Shown piece after piece: positions 41,671 to 49,177 of a DNA stretch of 64,000 nt. Each line of letters starts with the position of its first letter. The first letter of the stretch is position 1. A program made the position numbers and the translations under genes. This stretch comes from Paenibacillus lactis. Its GTDB lineage: Bacteria; Bacillota; Bacilli; Paenibacillales; Paenibacillaceae. The notes under the pieces are model-generated. The model ran no database searches. It had not been told where the DNA came from and worked only from the letters and a program-made list of their open reading frames with translations. The stretch lies in the NCBI RefSeq assembly GCF_017873605.1, contig NZ_JAGGKI010000008.1, forward strand, positions 223,957 to 287,956. The letters run 5' to 3'.

Positions 41671-42972
41671 ATGGGACATATTGATGATTATTATCCGGCC
41701 AGCGGCCGCGTCATTCTACATGTGGATATGAATGCTTTTTACTGCTCGGTGCATGAGGCGGAAGAGCCGGAGCTGTATCGCGGCAAGCCGACGGCCGTCG
41801 CCGGGAGCGTCGAGCTGCGCAAAGGGGTCATCGTTACCTGCTCCTATGCTGCACGTGCCCTCGGCATTCGCACGGGAATGAATGTAAGGCAGGCGCTGCG
41901 GCTGTACCCGGACCTGATCATCATTCAGCCTGATTTCCATCTGTACCGGAAGTACTCCAATGCGTTTATGAATATAGCGTATGCTTACACGCCGCTGCTG
42001 GAAGCGACGTCGATCGACGAATGCTATCTGGATATTACCGGCTCCAAGCAATTCGGCACACCGCTCGATATCGCGAAGGAGATCCAGGAACGGATCCGCG
42101 AGGAGCTGTCCCTGCCATGCTCCGTCGGCATCGCGCCGAACAAGCTGCTCGCCAAGATGGCGTCGGACATGAAGAAGCCGAGCGGGCTCTCGGTGCTCCG
42201 GATCCGGGATGTGCCGAATGTGCTGTGGGGCAAGCCGTGCGCCGAGCTGTTCGGCATCGGCCGCAAGACGGCCGAGAAGCTTCGCAAGCTGAACATTCTC
42301 ACCATCGGCGATCTGGCCAAAGCCGATGAACATTTGCTGACTTCGGCCTTTGGCGTGACGGGGGCTTGGATGAAGCGCGCCGCGAACGGGATTGACCATT
42401 CACCTGTCGTGGCGGAACGGGAGCAGAGCAAATCCATCGGGCACACGACGACGCTGCCGCAGGACGTCACCTCGAGTGACGAAGCGAAGCGCGTGCTGCT
42501 GAATTTAAGCGATCAGGTTGCGCGCCGGCTAAGGCGTAAGGGCTTGATGGCCAGCGGGATCCAGATTACCCTGCGCACGCCGGATATGAAGACGATCACC
42601 CGATCGAAGCAGCTTTCCGTTCCGACCGAGAATACGGAAGACATCTACCGGGAAGCCTGTGTATTGTATGATCGGCATTGGAAGCAGGAACGCCCGCTTA
42701 GGCTGCTCGGCGTCACGCTGCAGCAGCTTGCCCGGAAGGAGGAAGCGGCGATTCAGCTCGATCTGTTCGATTATGAGAAGCAGCCGAAGAAGGAGTCGCT
42801 GACCCGGGTTATGGACGAGCTGCGCAATAAATTCGGGGAGAGCGCCGTGCTGACGGCCGGCATGCTGGGTGATGATCCGTCGTCCCTCATCCGCGATCAT
42901 AAACGGAGAGGAACATCGCTGCAGATGGACTTTGCCAGAGAGCATGGCCAATCGCGAAATAACGAAGATTAG
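41671..42972 (+). CDS. dinB: DNA polymerase IV (Y family)
   Basis: A 433-residue translesion polymerase. Catalytic acids are in LHVDMNAFYCSV and ATSIDECYLDITGS; the thumb HhH segment is FGIGRKTAEKLRKLNI, and the little finger follows. A beta-clamp motif QLDLFDY lies near residue 362, as in DinB and UvrX-type enzymes of Bacillales. AAGAAGG precedes the ATG. The upstream 330 bases show no convincing LexA site, so SOS control is not evident. It is monocistronic in appearance, with ferredoxin 146 bases on. Confidence 0.95.
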   Translation: MGHIDDYYPASGRVILHVDMNAFYCSVHEAEEPELYRGKPTAVAGSVELRKGVIVTCSYAARALGIRTGMNVRQALRLYPDLIIIQPDFHLYRKYSNAFMNIAYAYTPLLEATSIDECYLDITGSKQFGTPLDIAKEIQERIREELSLPCSVGIAPNKLLAKMASDMKKPSGLSVLRIRDVPNVLWGKPCAELFGIGRKTAEKLRKLNILTIGDLAKADEHLLTSAFGVTGAWMKRAANGIDHSPVVAEREQSKSIGHTTTLPQDVTSSDEAKRVLLNLSDQVARRLRRKGLMASGIQITLRTPDMKTITRSKQLSVPTENTEDIYREACVLYDRHWKQERPLRLLGVTLQQLARKEEAAIQLDLFDYEKQPKKESLTRVMDELRNKFGESAVLTAGMLGDDPSSLIRDHKRRGTSLQMDFAREHGQSRNNED

Positions 42973-42993
42973 ACGTCGTTTTGTCGGAATATG

Positions 42994-43018
42994 TTAGGAA
43001 ATTTATTTGTATTCCTAA
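42994..43018 (+). promoter_or_regulatory. Inverted repeat at the ferredoxin promoter
   Basis: TTAGGAA-N11-TTCCTAA is a perfect 7-bp inverted repeat overlapping the -35 hexamer. Possible operator; no matching regulator is recognised. Confidence 0.4.
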
Positions 43019-43035
43019 AAAAATTGTATTAATAT
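43007..43035 (+). promoter_or_regulatory. Promoter of the ferredoxin gene
   Basis: TTGTAT, a 17-base spacer and TAATAT precede the ferredoxin start by about 85 bases. Both hexamers match only in part. Confidence 0.4.
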
Positions 43036-43082
43036 ATGAAGATGGCGGAGCAAATCCGTTGGCTTGTATTTTGTTCATTTAA

Positions 43083-43358
<276 letters not shown>

Positions 43359-43409
43359 TTGCGAGTCGGCTAAATACTATAACATCCTATATTTATGAAC
43401 TCATAACTT

Positions 43410-43443
43410 ACGTCCCCTGCCTGCAGCGGCAGGGGACGTTTTT
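43410..43443 (+). terminator. Terminator of the ferredoxin gene
   Basis: ACGTCCCCTGCC pairs perfectly with GGCAGGGGACGT around TGCAGC and is followed by TTTTC. Confidence 0.95.
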
Positions 43444-43498
43444 CGTATGCGCAAATGACGATAATTGCGAGCGACATACACGAGAGAGTGGCGTAAGA

Positions 43499-43568
43499 CT
43501 AAGATGACATGGGGCAGAAAATATGGGGCTAGCATGACATAAGGACATAAGGCTAGAATGACATATGG
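43499..43568 (+). repeat. Three imperfect 16-bp direct repeats
   Basis: The unit CTAGNATGACATAAGG recurs at 43499-43514, 43529-43544 and 43553-43568 with one to three changes. They lie in the 314-base gap between the ferredoxin terminator and the L,D-transpeptidase gene. The gap holds no other feature apart from a short ribosome site and an A/T-rich promoter-like stretch. Confidence 0.7.
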
Positions 43569-43672
43569 CATCAATCTGTAATTTATACATATTCCGGATG
43601 CAGGATCCGATATAAAGGATATGGACATATCCAGATCTAGATAACAATTGAAGCCGTATTGGAGGCTCTCAT

Positions 43673-45118
43673 ATGAACAATTCAATGTACCTTAAAAGGT
43701 ATGTGGAGACCCATCCCGATAACAAGATGGCCTGGTATTTGCTGGGCAAGGAGTACGAGCGGGCAGGAGAGCAGGGCAAGGCCACTTACTGCTATAACCG
43801 GGCTGAGGAGGTATACGAGGCCTTCGAGCTAAGCAAAGTCCCTTCGGACATATGGAAAAATTACGAGCAGCGTCTGCTGCAGCTCGAGCGGGAGAAGGAG
43901 CTCAAGCGGAGGCGGAACCGGCGCTGGCTGGTAGCCCTCGCGCTGCTGCTCCTCGTTCTCATTCCGCCTGCGCAAGCTCCGGGATATCCGGGAGGATTGC
44001 CGGCGGAAGCCGATGCTCAGCCTGAAGCCCCGGCTTCCGCAGCGGCGATCAGGCAAGCGGTGGGCGAACGTGCGGGTAAACCGATGTTCACAGCTGTGGC
44101 CGAAGGCAGGAACGCAGTAGCCGGCGACGGGGCGGACGAAGAGGGAGACAGCGCATTGCCTCGCCTTCTAATGCATCCCGAGCAATTACCTTCATGGTCG
44201 GTTGCGCTTGGTATGCCTCTCCGGGGCAAGTGGCTGCTCTGGAGCAGCGATATGGAGCGGTTATATGCATTGCATCGGGACCGGGCAGGGGAAATAGCGA
44301 TTACGCCGTTCGAAGGAGCTGCCGGAGAATGCGAGTGCGAGCCGCAAAGCAGTGCGGGATTGGCCCGCAGCGCGAAGCAGTGGGCGGATCTGCAATTGGA
44401 GACGGCCGTGCTGGAGAAGGCGGTGGAGAACTATCAAACACGGCACGGGCGGCTGCCGAGTTCGCTGGATGAGCTGACTCGGCCGTTTCCGAACAACTGG
44501 CTGTCCGGGCGCTCGACTGCGATGGAGGACATGTTTGATGTCCTGATTCAGCTGAAACAGGACGATGCCCCTCCCGGCAAGGTACAAGACGATGCCAAGG
44601 GGAATGCGGAAGAAGGAGAAGCGGCGGACAAGCCCGGATACTGGGGCACCTCGCCGGACGGAGCTCCGTATTTCAAGGAGCCGCTGCAGGTCATCATTGA
44701 CAAGGACAAGCATCGCCTCGCCGTGGTCAGCGGTAAGATCATGCTTCGGAACTATGCGGTCGGGCTTGGCGGAGCCAAGACGCCGCTTGGGGATTTTCAG
44801 ATCAGCGATAAGGTGGTTAACCCGAATGGGACGACCAGAGGCCCCTACGGCACACGAGGCATGCAGTTATCCGATACGCAGTACGCGATACACGGCACGG
44901 AGGATTTGGACAGCATCGGCGCGGACGAGTCCGAGGGCTGCATCCGGATGCTGAAAGAGGATGTCGAAGAGCTGTTCGATCTCGTTCCGATGGGAACCTC
45001 GGTGAAAATTCGGGAAGGGGTTCTGCCTGACGACCTGTGGACGCCGAAAGAGCGCTTCAAGCTGAAGCACAGCCAGGGTCAGACCAACCCCGCCAAAGTG
45101 TATCACTGGCTTGATTAA
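43673..45118 (+). CDS. L,D-transpeptidase (YkuD) with TPR-like N-terminus
   Basis: A 481-residue protein. Residues 1-65 form a TPR-like helical pair (PDNKMAWYLLGKEYERAGEQGKATYCYNRA), followed by a basic coil and one membrane helix (85-99), so the rest faces outside. A long Ala/Glu-rich region precedes the catalytic YkuD domain (about 330-460): LGGAKTPLGDFQIS, His407 in IHGTEDLDSIG and catalytic Cys423 in SEGCIRM. The usual motif has His or Arg in SxGCIRM, while here it is Glu. L,D-transpeptidases make 3-3 crosslinks or attach proteins in peptidoglycan. TTGGAGG precedes the ATG; the stop overlaps a small convergent gene. Confidence 0.93.
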   Translation: MNNSMYLKRYVETHPDNKMAWYLLGKEYERAGEQGKATYCYNRAEEVYEAFELSKVPSDIWKNYEQRLLQLEREKELKRRRNRRWLVALALLLLVLIPPAQAPGYPGGLPAEADAQPEAPASAAAIRQAVGERAGKPMFTAVAEGRNAVAGDGADEEGDSALPRLLMHPEQLPSWSVALGMPLRGKWLLWSSDMERLYALHRDRAGEIAITPFEGAAGECECEPQSSAGLARSAKQWADLQLETAVLEKAVENYQTRHGRLPSSLDELTRPFPNNWLSGRSTAMEDMFDVLIQLKQDDAPPGKVQDDAKGNAEEGEAADKPGYWGTSPDGAPYFKEPLQVIIDKDKHRLAVVSGKIMLRNYAVGLGGAKTPLGDFQISDKVVNPNGTTRGPYGTRGMQLSDTQYAIHGTEDLDSIGADESEGCIRMLKEDVEELFDLVPMGTSVKIREGVLPDDLWTPKERFKLKHSQGQTNPAKVYHWLD

Positions 45119-45252
45119 GGCTGGGAAATCACAATCAGTACGATAATGAGGATAACAAGGAGTGCGATGCCTGTGCCGATCCACAGCAGAGCTTTCTTGT
45201 TAACCTCTTCTTTTTTTTGCTGCAGGACTGGAGGCTTTCGTTTGGCTGACAT
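45115..45252 (-). CDS. Small single-pass membrane protein (45 aa)
   Basis: A 45-residue protein with a basic, Lys-rich cytosolic start (MSAKRKPPVLQQKKEEVNKK) and one strongly hydrophobic helix (ALLWIGTGIALLVILIIVLIVI) ending SQP. GAAGGGA lies about ten bases before the ATG. Its stop codon overlaps that of the convergent L,D-transpeptidase gene by three to four bases. The gene is easy to miss because of its size. The function is unknown; positive-inside topology is clear. Confidence 0.75.
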   Translation of the reverse strand: MSAKRKPPVLQQKKEEVNKKALLWIGTGIALLVILIIVLIVISQP

Positions 45253-45439
45253 ATGGCGTTCCCTTCTTTCTCAATGAAATAATCGCTGATTTCCTTATAT
45301 TGTATAGGGTTTGCGCCCAAAAATCCATAACATGTCCGTACGCAAGCGCGCCCGGTTTATGCCCAAAAACTTTCTTTTTGCGGCGGAAACGGATAAACTG
45401 AAGGGTAGAGAAATTAATTGGATGAGAGGAAGAGTCGAT

Positions 45440-46534
45440 GTGCTGTACCGCAATATAGGCAAACCTTTATTTTTCAAAATGGACCCGGAAAAGGCCCACC
45501 ATCTCGTGGTCGGCGGCCTTGGGCGTGCCTCCGGCGTCATCGGCGCGGAAGCGGTCATGCGGGGGATGTATGGCGTGAGCGAAACCCCGGATTTGGCCGT
45601 GGACCTGTTCGGACTTCACTTCCCGACACCGGTCGGGCTTGCCGCCGGTTTGGATAAAAATGCGCAAGCCGTCAAGGGATTTTCCTCCATCGGCTTTGGT
45701 TTTATGGAAGTTGGTACGGTTACGCCGAAAGCCCAGCCGGGTAATGAACAGCCGAGGCTGTTCCGTTTGCCTCCGGATGAGGCGCTCATCAATCGAATGG
45801 GCTTTAATAACGAAGGCGCCGATGCGATGGCGAAGAGGCTGTCCGCGCTCAAGGAGCGCCGGATTCCGGTAGCGGTCAACATCGGTAAAAATAAAGTTAC
45901 GCCGAACGAGAAGGCGAATGGCGACTACGAGGCCTGCATCCAGGCTTTGTTTCCGTATGGCGATTTTTTCGTGGTGAATATCAGCTCGCCGAACACGCCG
46001 GACCTGCGGAGCTTGCAGCACGGCAGCGAGCTCTCGTCATTGCTGGAAGCGGTGATGAACGAGATGAACCGGCAGGCGGAGATTCACGGCAGCCGGAAGG
46101 CTGTGCTCGTCAAGATTGCGCCGGACGTGAGCGATGCCGAGCTGGAGTACATGGTGGAGACGATCCGTGCCAGCGGGGTGTCCGGCATTATTGCTACCAA
46201 CACAACGCTCTCCAGGGAGGGGCTTACGCACACCAACGCCAAAGAGACCGGCGGGCTCAGCGGGAAGCCGCTGCGCGAGCGCTCGACTGAAATCATCTCC
46301 AGGATTTATAAGCAGACCGGCGGAGCGCTGCCGATCATCGGCTCCGGGGGAATCTTCACGGCAGCCGATGCCTATGAGAAAATACGCGCAGGCGCCAGCC
46401 TGGTAGAAATTTATACGGCACTTATCTATGAAGGGCCCGAGGTCAACCGCAAGCTGCACGCCGGTTTGAGGCAGCTGCTGGCCAAGGACGGCTTCAGCCA
46501 TATTTCCGAAGCTGTCGGGGCGAATCATCGGTAA
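45440..46534 (+). CDS. pyrD: Dihydroorotate dehydrogenase (quinone), class 2
   Basis: A 364-residue enzyme oxidising dihydroorotate to orotate with quinone in pyrimidine synthesis. Start GTG 45440 gives the canonical MLYRNIGKPLFFKMDPEKAH; AGAGGAAG lies eight bases before it. FMN and substrate motifs are GLAAGLDKNAQAVKG, FMEVGTVTPKAQPGN, NRMGFNNEGA, catalytic Ser in NISSPNTPDLRSLQ, and GSGGIFTAADAYEKIRAGA. It is the membrane-associated class 2 enzyme, unlike the NAD-linked PyrDB/PyrK of B. subtilis. It is not in a pyr operon; relQ follows after 26 bases. Confidence 0.95.
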   Translation: MLYRNIGKPLFFKMDPEKAHHLVVGGLGRASGVIGAEAVMRGMYGVSETPDLAVDLFGLHFPTPVGLAAGLDKNAQAVKGFSSIGFGFMEVGTVTPKAQPGNEQPRLFRLPPDEALINRMGFNNEGADAMAKRLSALKERRIPVAVNIGKNKVTPNEKANGDYEACIQALFPYGDFFVVNISSPNTPDLRSLQHGSELSSLLEAVMNEMNRQAEIHGSRKAVLVKIAPDVSDAELEYMVETIRASGVSGIIATNTTLSREGLTHTNAKETGGLSGKPLRERSTEIISRIYKQTGGALPIIGSGGIFTAADAYEKIRAGASLVEIYTALIYEGPEVNRKLHAGLRQLLAKDGFSHISEAVGANHR

Positions 46535-46560
46535 AGGGGTAAAGACAGGAGGCAAGGGCA

Positions 46561-47373
46561 ATGGACGTTAGAGACTGGGGGACATTTTTGCTTCCGTACG
46601 AGCAGACCGTTGAAGAATTGAAGGTCAAATTCAAGACGATGCGCGCAGAGCTGAAGAAACGGGAGGAATATGCGCCTATCGAATTCGTAACGGGCCGGGT
46701 CAAGCGGATATCGAGCATTCTGGACAAGGCAAAACGCCTTAATGTTCCTATGGATCAGCTGGAAACCGGAATCGAGGATATCGCGGGCATCCGGATCATG
46801 TGCCAATTCGTGGAAGACATCCGGCGGGTTGCCGAGTATATTCGGGCACGGAAGGACCTGACGGTATTATATGAGAAGGATTATATAACAAACTTTAAGG
46901 AAAGCGGCTATCGCAGCTTCCATATGATCATCGAGTATCCGGTGCAGACCGCGCTCGGGCAGAAGAAGGTGCTAGCCGAGATTCAAATCCGGACGCTTGC
47001 GATGAATTTCTGGGCTACGATCGAGCACTCGCTCAGCTATAAATATAGAGAAAGCCTGCCTGACGATATCCGGGAACGTCTGAAAAAGGCCGGAGAAGCG
47101 GCGAACACGCTCGATACCGAAATGTCCAGCATCCGCGAGGAAATACTGGAAGCGCAGCGTCGGTTCGAGGATGATTCCAACATAACGACCCAGGTGCTGC
47201 ATGCGATTCACCAGCTGTATTTTTTCCACCTGGTCAACGAAGCGATCTCCTTCCAGGAGCGCTTTAACGCCATCTGGCAGGAGCATGACATGGAGGAAAT
47301 GAAGCTGCTCTTGGACGAGGTGAAGGAGCTGTTGTCACAGGCCAAGAAGAAAGTGAACGAGTACGATGTATGA
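46561..47373 (+). CDS. relQ: Small alarmone synthetase, RelQ/SasB (YjbM)-like
   Basis: A 270-residue (p)ppGpp synthetase without a hydrolase domain. The order of motifs follows YjbM closely: LLPYEQTVEELKVKFK, APIEFVTGRVKRISSILDKA, DIAGIRIMCQFVEDI, the ATP/GTP loop ESGYRSFHMIIEYP and EIQIRTLAMNFWATIEHSL. The C-terminal helical tail (EEMKLLLDEVKELL) is longer than in B. subtilis. AGGAGG lies about ten bases before the ATG. Its end overlaps the DUF309 gene by eight bases, and it follows pyrD, so stress signalling and pyrimidine synthesis may be co-expressed. Confidence 0.95.
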   Translation: MDVRDWGTFLLPYEQTVEELKVKFKTMRAELKKREEYAPIEFVTGRVKRISSILDKAKRLNVPMDQLETGIEDIAGIRIMCQFVEDIRRVAEYIRARKDLTVLYEKDYITNFKESGYRSFHMIIEYPVQTALGQKKVLAEIQIRTLAMNFWATIEHSLSYKYRESLPDDIRERLKKAGEAANTLDTEMSSIREEILEAQRRFEDDSNITTQVLHAIHQLYFFHLVNEAISFQERFNAIWQEHDMEEMKLLLDEVKELLSQAKKKVNEYDV

Positions 47374-47821
47374 GCGGCTGTACGTAGCGTTCCTCGTTTA
47401 CTTCAACCGGGACCGGGACTATTTCGAATGTCATGAGGTGCTGGAGGAGCTTTGGCTCGATACGGATAAGGATCCGAGATACAAGGGGCTCCTTCAAGCG
47501 GCTGTCGCCTTGTTCCATTTCCGGAACGATAACATTCGGGGCGGATTGAAGATGTTTCGCAGCGCCGTAAACAAGCTCGAAGGCTATGCCGAAGATGAGC
47601 TGGGCATCCGGATGGGAAAACTGGTGGAGGAGATGCGGGAGTATGTCCGCGGACTGTCCGGGTACGAGCAATACCCGATTCCGTATCGGGATTTGACGAT
47701 CGACATCGTGGATCCGAAGCTTCGGAAAGCCGTCGATGAGGCCTCGAGGCATATTCCTCCGAATGTGCCGCAGCGGCGTAAGCCGGAACGGCCGCGTGCG
47801 AAGCAAGGATTGTCCTCTTAA
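47366..47821 (+). CDS. DUF309 family protein (YpuF-like)
   Basis: A 151-residue protein. The family's helical core is seen in the N-terminal half: FECHEVLEELWLDTD, then GLLQAAVALFHFRNDNIRGGLKMF, with the conserved HExxE-like and Trp pattern that may bind a metal or ligand. The C-terminal third is basic and Pro-rich (RRKPERPRAK) and probably unstructured. It overlaps relQ by eight bases, indicating coupling. DUF309 has no established biochemical role. A terminator follows. Confidence 0.9.
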   Translation: MYERLYVAFLVYFNRDRDYFECHEVLEELWLDTDKDPRYKGLLQAAVALFHFRNDNIRGGLKMFRSAVNKLEGYAEDELGIRMGKLVEEMREYVRGLSGYEQYPIPYRDLTIDIVDPKLRKAVDEASRHIPPNVPQRRKPERPRAKQGLSS

Positions 47822-47888
47822 TCCGGGAAGCGAAATGCATGGTCGGAAATATCGATCAAGGAGTTAGCGCAAGATATAGAAAAGATAA

Positions 47889-47940
47889 ACAAGAGCTGCC
47901 CGTCAGTAGAATAATCTACTTGAGAGCAGCTCTTCTTTTT
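47889..47940. terminator. Bidirectional terminator
   Basis: AAGAGCTGC pairs with GCAGCTCTT and AGTAGA with TCTACT, followed by CTTTTT. It ends the pyrD-relQ-DUF309 unit and may also serve the convergent lipoprotein gene. Confidence 0.88.
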
Positions 47941-47954
47941 GCAAATATATCGAA

Positions 47955-48413
47955 TCAGGACTCGGTGCCTTTATATTTATTGTCGATAAATTGCTTGATT
48001 TCATCGACGGATTTGCCTTCGTCATGAAGCCGCTTCGCATCCTGAAGCTCGGTAAGGCATATGCCGCACTGGGCGCCATGGTCCGTCCATTTCACCTCGC
48101 CGTCCTTGTTCTCGGCGATGAAGCAGCGGTGAAGGGAATCGTGATAGCCGGTTTCCTCGTCCATGCAGCCGCAGTAGCATTTGATCTCTTTAATGATATC
48201 TTCCAGTTCGCCGACCGTCGCATAGGTCGCCTGCGTATTGTCGGTGTAGCTTGATAGGAATTTCGGCATCTCGCTCACGCTTGCCGTTGTTTCATACCGT
48301 TCGGAGGCGGCCCCATGATGATGCCCTGCGGTAGCAGATTCCTTGCCGCCGCATGCGGCAAGTAGCATGCCTGACAGCATGAAGGTAAATAGGATGGCCC
48401 GAGTGCGCTTCAT
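47955..48413 (-). CDS. PCYCGC motif-containing lipoprotein
   Basis: A 152-residue lipoprotein. The signal has lipobox LLAAC (Cys21) followed by a short His-rich segment (HHHG). The characteristic cysteine cluster reads KCYCGC (Cys79, 81, 83), then Cys97, and later CGIC (Cys116, 119), six cysteines in all in the mature protein. The family is named for its PCYCGC motif; function is unknown, though metal or redox binding is likely. The end includes DEGKSVDEIKQFIDNKY, which resembles the last helix of its neighbour (FKQFLDKYKGS). It overlaps that upstream thioredoxin gene by four bases. Confidence 0.92.
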   Translation of the reverse strand: MKRTRAILFTFMLSGMLLAACGGKESATAGHHHGAASERYETTASVSEMPKFLSSYTDNTQATYATVGELEDIIKEIKCYCGCMDEETGYHDSLHRCFIAENKDGEVKWTDHGAQCGICLTELQDAKRLHDEGKSVDEIKQFIDNKYKGTES

Positions 48414-48937
48414 TTCGTCACACTCCCTTTATATTTGTCCAGGAATTGCTTGAAATCGTCCAAGCTGTACCCTTCCGATGCACCTTCCGGCTTCAAACCG
48501 CCGACCATGCGTTCCTTCTCCACACCGTTCTCGAAGTAGACAAGGGTAGGGGTGAACTCGATATTGTAATCTCTCCAGCCTTCCTGATATTCACGCAGAT
48601 TGTACTGGTGCAGTGAAATGCCGGCGTCGCTGGCCAGCGGCATCAGTTCAGGGGTTGTCGCCCGGCAATGCGGACAGTCGGATGCGAAGAAGTATACGAA
48701 GAAGTTCTCCTTGTTGTTGACCTTGTCCTTCAACTGATCCGGAAGTATGATATTCTGATAGTTCGGATCATTCAGCAGCTCTTGCGTAGCCGGATTCAGG
48801 CTGGATATTTTCTTGCCGCCGTACAGGTCGCTCTTCCCGCCCGAGAGGTTCAGAATGACAAGCGCCGCAACAAGGACAACAAATACGCCTCCGAATGCGT
48901 AAAGCGCTGTGTAGTTATTCTTTTTTTTTCGATTCAT
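48410..48937 (-). CDS. Membrane-anchored thioredoxin-fold protein, CPHC active site
   Basis: A 175-residue protein with one N-terminal membrane helix (about residues 11-31) and an extracytoplasmic thioredoxin domain. The active site is CPHC at 88-91 (FFASDCPHCRATTPELM), the DsbA/BdbD-like dipeptide that favours oxidation; TPTLVYFENG provides the cis-proline. Its last codons overlap the PCYCGC lipoprotein gene (ATGA). An oxidase or isomerase for the six-cysteine lipoprotein is therefore a natural guess. A 60-bp inverted repeat lies in the upstream gap. Confidence 0.92.
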   Translation of the reverse strand: MNRKKKNNYTALYAFGGVFVVLVAALVILNLSGGKSDLYGGKKISSLNPATQELLNDPNYQNIILPDQLKDKVNNKENFFVYFFASDCPHCRATTPELMPLASDAGISLHQYNLREYQEGWRDYNIEFTPTLVYFENGVEKERMVGGLKPEGASEGYSLDDFKQFLDKYKGSVTK

Positions 48938-48979
48938 GAATACACCCCTTAAGGATTAATAATAAGCGCACAAGTGAGA

Positions 48980-49039
48980 GTTCAAAAAGGTCGAGTTACT
49001 TTATGACCCCCTTCGTGATCAAAAGACGACTTTTTGAAC
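48980..49039. repeat. 60-bp imperfect inverted repeat, possible dispersed element
   Basis: GTTCAAAAAGGTCG at the left pairs with CGACTTTTTGAAC at the right (one G bulged), with the central 33 bases unpaired. It stands between divergent genes (thioredoxin and RsmF-like) and is not a terminator of either. Its form suggests a MITE-like or REP-like intergenic repeat. Confidence 0.6.
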
Positions 49040-49177
49040 AACCTCTATAAGGACTTGTCCTTTTTAATGTAGTTTATTATACAATATTAACGGTAGGAGC
49101 GGAACATGCGAAACGCCGCTACATATTGACGAAATAAGCGGGCAACAGATCTGATACAGAACAGGTAGGTACTAAAC

